Shown here: one piece after another, positions 7,020 to 9,904 of the stretch
Layout of the letters: every line of letters begins with the position of its first letter
Numbering within the stretch: position 1 is the stretch's first letter
Made by a program: the position numbers and the translations under genes
The notes under the pieces: model-generated
What the model was told of the DNA's origin: nothing
The model's database searches: none
The model's input: the letters and a program-made list of their open reading frames with translations, nothing else
DNA from: an uncultured Oscillospiraceae bacterium
GTDB taxonomy: Bacteria; Bacillota; Clostridia; Oscillospirales; Oscillospiraceae
Assembly: GCA_910579965.1 (NCBI GenBank)
Contig: CAJTWF010000049.1
Location: 1-9,904 of the forward strand
Reading direction: 5' to 3'
Length of the DNA: 9,904 nucleotides

Positions 7020-7849
7020 ATATCCGGCTGATTTCTCTGGATCTGGACGGCACGGCCCTGCTGCCGGATCACGCCAGCTTCTCCCGGCGCACGGAGGACG
7101 CCCTTTTGGCGGCCCACCGGCAGGGCGTGGCCATCGTGCCCACCACGGGCCGGCAGTTCGCCATGCTGCCCCCGCCCCTCCGGGTGAAGCAGAGCTGGGC
7201 CAATCTGGCGGTGCTGTGCAACGGCGCGGAGGTCCGCCGCCTGGAGAGCGGGGAGGTTCTGGCGTCCTGCTATATGACGGCGGAGACGCTCCGGCCCCTC
7301 ATTGACCGGGCCGTGGCGCTGGGTCTGATGGTGGAGCTGTCCGCCGGCGGGACCCTGTACCTGACGGCGGAGGACTGGGCCCGGGAGCGGACCATTGACC
7401 GCCTGACCTTCCACCTGGGGATACTGGACCGGCGGGGCCACGTGGTAGAGGGGCCCCTGTCCGCCTTCGCGGCGGGGTCCGGTCTGGTTTTTGAGAAGAT
7501 GAACCTGATGGGCCTCACGCCGGCGCTCTGGCAGGAGCTGGCCCCCACGGCCCAGGCGCTGCCGCTGTCCTGCGTGTGGTCCTCCCCCCGCTCCATGGAG
7601 GTGACGGACCGGGAGGCCACCAAGGCCAGGGGCCTGGAGAGGGTCTGCCGCCTGCTGGGGGTGGACATGGGGCAGGTCATGGCCATCGGGGACAGCGGAA
7701 ACGACGTCTCCAGCCTCCGCGCTGCGGGACTGGGGGTTGCCATGGGGAACGCGCCGGAGGAGGTCCTCGCCGCCGCCGACGCGGTGACCGGGACCAACGT
7801 CCAGGACGGCGCGGCCCAGGCCATTGAGCGGTACATCCTGGGGCGGTGA
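7016..7849 (+). CDS. Cof-type HAD-superfamily phosphatase
   Basis: This is a cytoplasmic Mg-dependent phosphatase of the Cof/YidA (HAD IIB) class, 277 aa, the usual length. Motif I is D9-L-D11-G-T near the N-terminus (Asp9 nucleophile), motif II is T43-T-G-R, motif III is Lys203 in TKARGLERV, and motif IV is G225-D-S-G-N-D230. The cap domain lies between motifs II and III. Its ATG overlaps the serine hydrolase stop codon in an ATGA arrangement, so the two are translationally coupled. Family members dephosphorylate sugar phosphates, nucleotides or cofactors, and the substrate cannot be read from sequence. Its place in the operon suggests a sugar phosphate from peptidoglycan salvage, such as GlcNAc-6-P or MurNAc-6-P; this is inference. 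Confidence 0.88.
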   Translation: MNIRLISLDLDGTALLPDHASFSRRTEDALLAAHRQGVAIVPTTGRQFAMLPPPLRVKQSWANLAVLCNGAEVRRLESGEVLASCYMTAETLRPLIDRAVALGLMVELSAGGTLYLTAEDWARERTIDRLTFHLGILDRRGHVVEGPLSAFAAGSGLVFEKMNLMGLTPALWQELAPTAQALPLSCVWSSPRSMEVTDREATKARGLERVCRLLGVDMGQVMAIGDSGNDVSSLRAAGLGVAMGNAPEEVLAAADAVTGTNVQDGAAQAIERYILGR

Positions 7850-7874
7850 GGACCGCCGCAGAAAGAACAGCAAA

Positions 7875-7910
7875 ACGCCCGGGAGCGGATGGAGATCCGC
7901 TCCCGGGCGT
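7875..7910. terminator. Bidirectional terminator hairpin between convergent genes
   Basis: ACGCCCGGGAGCGGAT (7875-7890) is followed by the loop GGAG and its perfect 16-bp complement (7895-7910). On the minus strand the stem ends in a run of Ts (TTTT then GCTGTTCTTT), typical for ending the gene at 7936-8481. On the plus strand the tail is GTGTT only, weaker, but the stem itself is very stable. It lies 25 bp past each stop codon. Confidence 0.85.
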
Positions 7911-7935
7911 GTGTTATGCCGGGGACAGAGCGCCG

Positions 7936-8481
7936 CTACCGGACGCTGTAGCCGCCTCGGACCAGCACCGCGGCCTCGCTGGAGGCCCGCACTCCCGCCG
8001 GGGCGGGCATGAGGTAGAGGTGGTTGACCTGGAGCGCGCCGCCGCCGTTGACGCTGCCGCCGGAGGTGGCGTCCACCATGCCGGGGACGCCGGCGCTGTC
8101 CGCCACGCAGGCGGCGCTGCCGCTGCGCAGCAGGATCTCGCACCCCGCCTCGCCGGAGAGGGTCTGCCCGGCGGAGAGGGTCACGGCGGTAAAGGCGGAG
8201 GCCGGGGCGGCCGGGGAGCCGCCGGACAGCTGGCCCCGCAGCTCCTGCTCCCGCTGGGCGATCTGCTGGTCAATCTCCCCCCGCAGTCTGCCGCCGCGCT
8301 CATCCAGGGATTTGTCCACCTTTTCCAGTACCTGGGTCAGGAAGGTGTCGTTGAGGTAGCTGAGGGTCACCAGGGGATCCCCCTGGGAGCCCGCGCCGCC
8401 GGACGCCAGAGCGGCGAAGGAGGCGAGCACCACGGCGGCCAGAAGAAGGCAGGCGGCGGTGCGGAATGTCTTTTTACGCAT
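7936..8481 (-). CDS. Small secreted protein of unknown function
   Basis: The product is 181 aa. The start is well supported: AAGGAG (8487-8492) 5 nt before ATG, then a signal peptide (RKK, hydrophobic run, ALA-S cleavage near residue 26). Residues 33-56 (DPLVTLSYLNDTFLTQVLEKVD) are followed by a charged helical stretch with likely coiled-coil character to about 85. A Ser/Gly/Pro/Ala-rich linker leads to a C-terminal beta-rich part (about 95-181) with the segments LSAGQTLSG, EILLRSGSA, VNHLYLM and a final LVRGGYSVR. I recall similar uncharacterised secreted proteins in Oscillospiraceae, but name no family and claim no function. It lies downstream of mazF on the same strand, separated by a hairpin, and shows no clear promoter of its own. 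Confidence 0.75.
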   Translation of the reverse strand: MRKKTFRTAACLLLAAVVLASFAALASGGAGSQGDPLVTLSYLNDTFLTQVLEKVDKSLDERGGRLRGEIDQQIAQREQELRGQLSGGSPAAPASAFTAVTLSAGQTLSGEAGCEILLRSGSAACVADSAGVPGMVDATSGGSVNGGGALQVNHLYLMPAPAGVRASSEAAVLVRGGYSVR

Positions 8482-8512
8482 AGATACTCCTTATGTACAC
8501 AGATGGGAAGAA

Positions 8513-8546
8513 CAGGCCCGCGGGGCGCAGCCGCGCCGCGGGCCTG
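8513..8546 (-). terminator. GC-rich hairpin downstream of mazF
   Basis: CAGGCCCGCGG (8513-8523) is perfectly inverted at 8536-8546, giving an 11-bp stem that lies 26 bp past the mazF stop. On the minus strand the stem is followed by TTCTTCCC rather than a proper T-tract. It may terminate only part of the transcripts and let the secreted-protein gene be read through. Confidence 0.55.
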
Positions 8547-8572
8547 CGTGAATCGCCAGGACTGACCGGGGG

Positions 8573-8947
8573 CTATACGAGCCGTTCGCTGTGCAGACCG
8601 AAGCTGACGGCAATAGCCGTATCAACTCTGTCCATCAGTTCCTTGTCCACGCGCCCCATTTTTTCCCGCAGACGACGCTTATCCAGCGTGCGGATCTGTT
8701 CCAATAGTACCACAGAATCCCGGGTAAGTCCATACTTTTGTGCAGCCAGTTCGATGTGCGTCGGCAGCTTGGCCTTGCCGGTCTGGCTGGTGATGGCCGC
8801 CGCTATGACGGTGGGGCTGTATCGGTTCCCTGTATCGTTTTGAACGATGAGCACGGGACGGACGCCGCCCTGCTCGCTCCCCACGACCGGGCTGAGATCG
8901 GCGTAATAGATGTCGCCGCGTTTTACGCTTGTATCCACAAAGTTCAC
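8573..8947 (-). CDS. mazF: MazF/NdoA-type endoribonuclease toxin, no antitoxin beside it
   Basis: MazF toxins cut single-stranded mRNA at short motifs and halt growth. The 124-aa product follows the B. subtilis NdoA pattern closely: VKRGDIYYADLSPVVGSEQ, GGVRPVLIVQND and AAITSQTGKAKLPTHIEL, then DSVVLLEQIRTLDKRRL. Arg30 and Thr53 match the catalytic R25 and T48 of NdoA, and the fold looks intact to the C-terminus. Both candidate starts are GTG. The one at 8947 sits only 1 nt after the GGAG at 8949-8952; the GTG at 8938 is spaced 10 nt from it and gives 121 aa, nearer the family length of about 116. The exact start is uncertain. The usual upstream RHH antitoxin gene (ndoAI/mazE) is absent: the next gene on this strand is hsp20, about 300 bp away. 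Confidence 0.93.
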   Translation of the reverse strand: MNFVDTSVKRGDIYYADLSPVVGSEQGGVRPVLIVQNDTGNRYSPTVIAAAITSQTGKAKLPTHIELAAQKYGLTRDSVVLLEQIRTLDKRRLREKMGRVDKELMDRVDTAIAVSFGLHSERLV

Positions 8948-9197
8948 ACTCCGCCGGAAGAAGTGCCCGGTCTGACCGGACCACTATCATTCTCCCACGC
9001 AACCGCGGAATTTATACTGCTCTCCCTTCAAATCAGCACGCCATCCCGCCGGGAGGACGCACCGCAGCACAAGAGCCGCATGACACCGGGGTTTTCCTGC
9101 CCCGAGATATCCTATGCGCCGGGGCGGGCGGAGGTGCGGCGGTTCGCCCCTACAGCATACCACGTCCCGCCGGGAGGATCCACCGGCAAATACCGGC
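8948..9197. other. Gene-free stretch between hsp20 and mazF with REP-like repeats
   Basis: No gene is supported here. The 14-mer TCCCGCCGGGAGGA occurs twice in direct orientation (9044-9057 and 9165-9178). Between the copies lies a GC-rich palindromic unit (9121-9150, GGGGCG...CGCCCC) followed by TACAG. Read on the minus strand this begins TGTAGGGGCGAACC, resembling dispersed GC-rich repeats that I recall from Oscillospiraceae genomes. CCGGT-CTG-ACCGG (8967-8979) is a short palindrome 20 bp upstream of the mazF start. On the minus strand TATAAA near 9010-9015 could be a -10 box for mazF, but no good -35 is seen. Confidence 0.5.
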
Positions 9198-9238
9198 AAA
9201 AAAAGAGGAGCGCAGGACGCAGCGGCCCCGCGCTCCCC
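9198..9238 (-). terminator. Intrinsic terminator of hsp20
   Basis: On the minus strand GGAGCGC (9236-9230) pairs with GCGCTCC (9213-9207). The 16-base GC-rich segment between them can fold further. Seven Ts follow (9204-9198). It starts 14 bp past the hsp20 stop codon, as expected for a Rho-independent terminator. Confidence 0.85.
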
Positions 9239-9252
9239 TGTTCCTGGGGATT

Positions 9253-9687
9253 TTATTGAATTTCCAGCCGCCGGGCCGCCGGGACAGCCGTGGTCTGCTT
9301 GGGCATGGTCAGTGTCAGCACGCCGTTTTCATAGGCCGCGGTGATGTCCTCCGAGCGCACGCCGGAGATGTCAAAGCTGCGGGAGAAGGACCCGTAGGAC
9401 CGCTCGCAGCGGATATAGTTGCCGTCCTGATCCTTCTCCTCCCTGCCGGAGGAGCGCTGGGCGCTGATGGAGAGGCGGTCACCGTCCACGTCGATGTGGA
9501 TGTCCTCCTTCTTCACCCCCGGCAGATCGGCCTCCAGCACGAAGGCGTCGCCGGTGTCCTTGACGTCGGTCTGGAATCCCCCGAGACCGGCGCCGGAGAA
9601 GAGGCTCCGCTCCAGCTCCTCCAGGTCCCGGAAGGGACGGTACAGGTCCATGCCGCGGCTGCGGGTAAAGGGCATCATTTCAAACAT
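9253..9687 (-). CDS. Small heat shock protein, Hsp20/alpha-crystallin family
   Basis: This is an ATP-independent holdase chaperone that binds unfolding proteins and forms oligomers in the cytoplasm. The product is 144 aa, normal for bacterial Hsp20. The start ATG at 9687 has GGAGG about 9 nt upstream; the ATG just before it (9693) would encode only four residues. The N-terminal arm covers residues 1-35. The alpha-crystallin domain follows (about 36-128), with FVLEADLPGVKKEDIHIDVDGDRL and the signature AAYENGVLTLTMPK. The C-terminal tail carries the I/L-x-I anchoring motif as LEI in RRLEIQ. It is transcribed alone, with its own terminator. No CIRCE inverted repeat and no strong sigma-A promoter is seen upstream, where an IS element ends about 100 bp away. 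Confidence 0.95.
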   Translation of the reverse strand: MFEMMPFTRSRGMDLYRPFRDLEELERSLFSGAGLGGFQTDVKDTGDAFVLEADLPGVKKEDIHIDVDGDRLSISAQRSSGREEKDQDGNYIRCERSYGSFSRSFDISGVRSEDITAAYENGVLTLTMPKQTTAVPAARRLEIQ

Positions 9688-9769
9688 AGTTCATAACCTC
9701 CAATGTGTTTTTGTTGATGGCCTTAGTATGCTCTTCAATTATGAACAAATCTAGCAAAAGATATGTAGC

Positions 9770-9904
9770 GTCTGTGAACTTTAGATAGTGTCTACTCGAG
9801 TTAAGCGTGTATAGTAGCCCAAATAGCGATACAACGAACATGTACCGCAGCGATAAAAGCATCGGAGGTCTTGGCATAGCGGGTGGCAATACCTCTCCAG
9901 CGTT
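9770..9904 (-). mobile_element. End of an IS5-family insertion sequence upstream of hsp20 (boundary approximate)
   Basis: After the transposase stop, the minus strand reads CTCGAGTAGACACTATCTAA and then changes to unrelated AT-rich sequence, so the IS terminus probably lies around 9770-9800. The opposite inverted repeat is outside the window, so the exact end and the target-site duplication cannot be fixed. The element sits roughly 85-115 bp upstream of the hsp20 start. Confidence 0.5.
9801..9904 (-). CDS. IS5-family transposase, C-terminal end (cut by window edge)
   Basis: Reading the minus strand from the window edge gives 33 residues ending at a TAA (9801-9803): RWRGIATRYAKTSDAFIAAV, then HVRCIAIWATIHA. 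This is the conserved tail of IS5-family (IS427/IS1031-like) DDE transposases, where 'R-x-x-x-x-T-R-Y-x-K' carries the last acidic-triad-region residues and is followed by an A-x-x-x-x-x-I-R-C-x-x-x-W helix. The catalytic domain lies outside the window, so intactness cannot be judged. Confidence 0.85.
   Translation of the reverse strand, partial: RWRGIATRYAKTSDAFIAAVHVRCIAIWATIHA

Noticed and set aside
7846..8565. Plus-strand frame of 239 codons after the HAD gene
   Set aside because: It crosses the terminator hairpin and lies opposite a gene with a strong ribosome site and signal peptide; its translation is low-complexity.
8987..9199. Minus-strand 70-codon frame upstream of mazF as an antitoxin
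   Set aside because: It starts next to the hsp20 terminator T-tract, runs through the REP-like repeats, has no ribosome site and shows no RHH or AbrB pattern.
9680..9889. Minus-strand 69-codon frame upstream of hsp20
   Set aside because: It is out of frame with the recognisable transposase end it overlaps and has no family resemblance.

Overview
The window looks like a GC-rich member of the Clostridia, most likely Oscillospiraceae of the Flavonifractor/Lawsonibacter type. The evidence is strong AGGAGG-type ribosome binding sites, GC-biased third codon positions, a MazF of the Bacillus NdoA type, and a MurNAc-utilisation operon of Firmicutes type. The genus is an inference. Two stretches are clearly AT-richer than the rest: about 1-790 and about 9690-9904. 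Both carry mobile or foreign-looking material.

Left edge (1-790). It holds the 3' end of an apolipoprotein N-acyltransferase-like gene, then a gene-free stretch with a 182-bp imperfect palindrome that looks like a MITE (392-573), then a near-consensus sigma-A promoter (760-788).

Centre (789-7910, plus strand). A peptidoglycan-sugar salvage operon runs from that promoter through a structured 5' leader: murQ (MurNAc-6-P etherase), murP (PTS EIIBC), mupG (6-phospho-N-acetylmuramidase, formerly DUF871), a large secreted serine hydrolase of the PBP4B/AmiE type, and a Cof-type HAD phosphatase. It ends at a 16-bp perfect hairpin. Proposed flow: the secreted serine hydrolase trims cell-wall fragments outside the cell; MurP imports and phosphorylates MurNAc or MurNAc-GlcNAc; MupG splits the phosphorylated disaccharide; MurQ removes the lactyl ether to give GlcNAc-6-P. 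The HAD enzyme's substrate is unknown. No MurR-type regulator, EIIA, NagZ or sugar kinase lies in the window. Two hairpins sit inside the operon: murQ/murP, and mupG/serine hydrolase, the latter followed by a T-tract.

Right part (minus strand). In transcription order these are the end of an IS5-family transposase at the window edge, hsp20 with its own terminator, a REP-like intergenic stretch, a solitary mazF toxin gene with no visible antitoxin, and a small secreted protein of unknown function that converges on the salvage operon.

The points most worth a second look are the duplicated flanking modules of the serine hydrolase, the leader with a palindrome at the predicted transcription start, the orphan MazF, the uncharacterised secreted protein and the MITE-like palindrome. 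I saw no CRISPR array, tRNA, rRNA or phage module.
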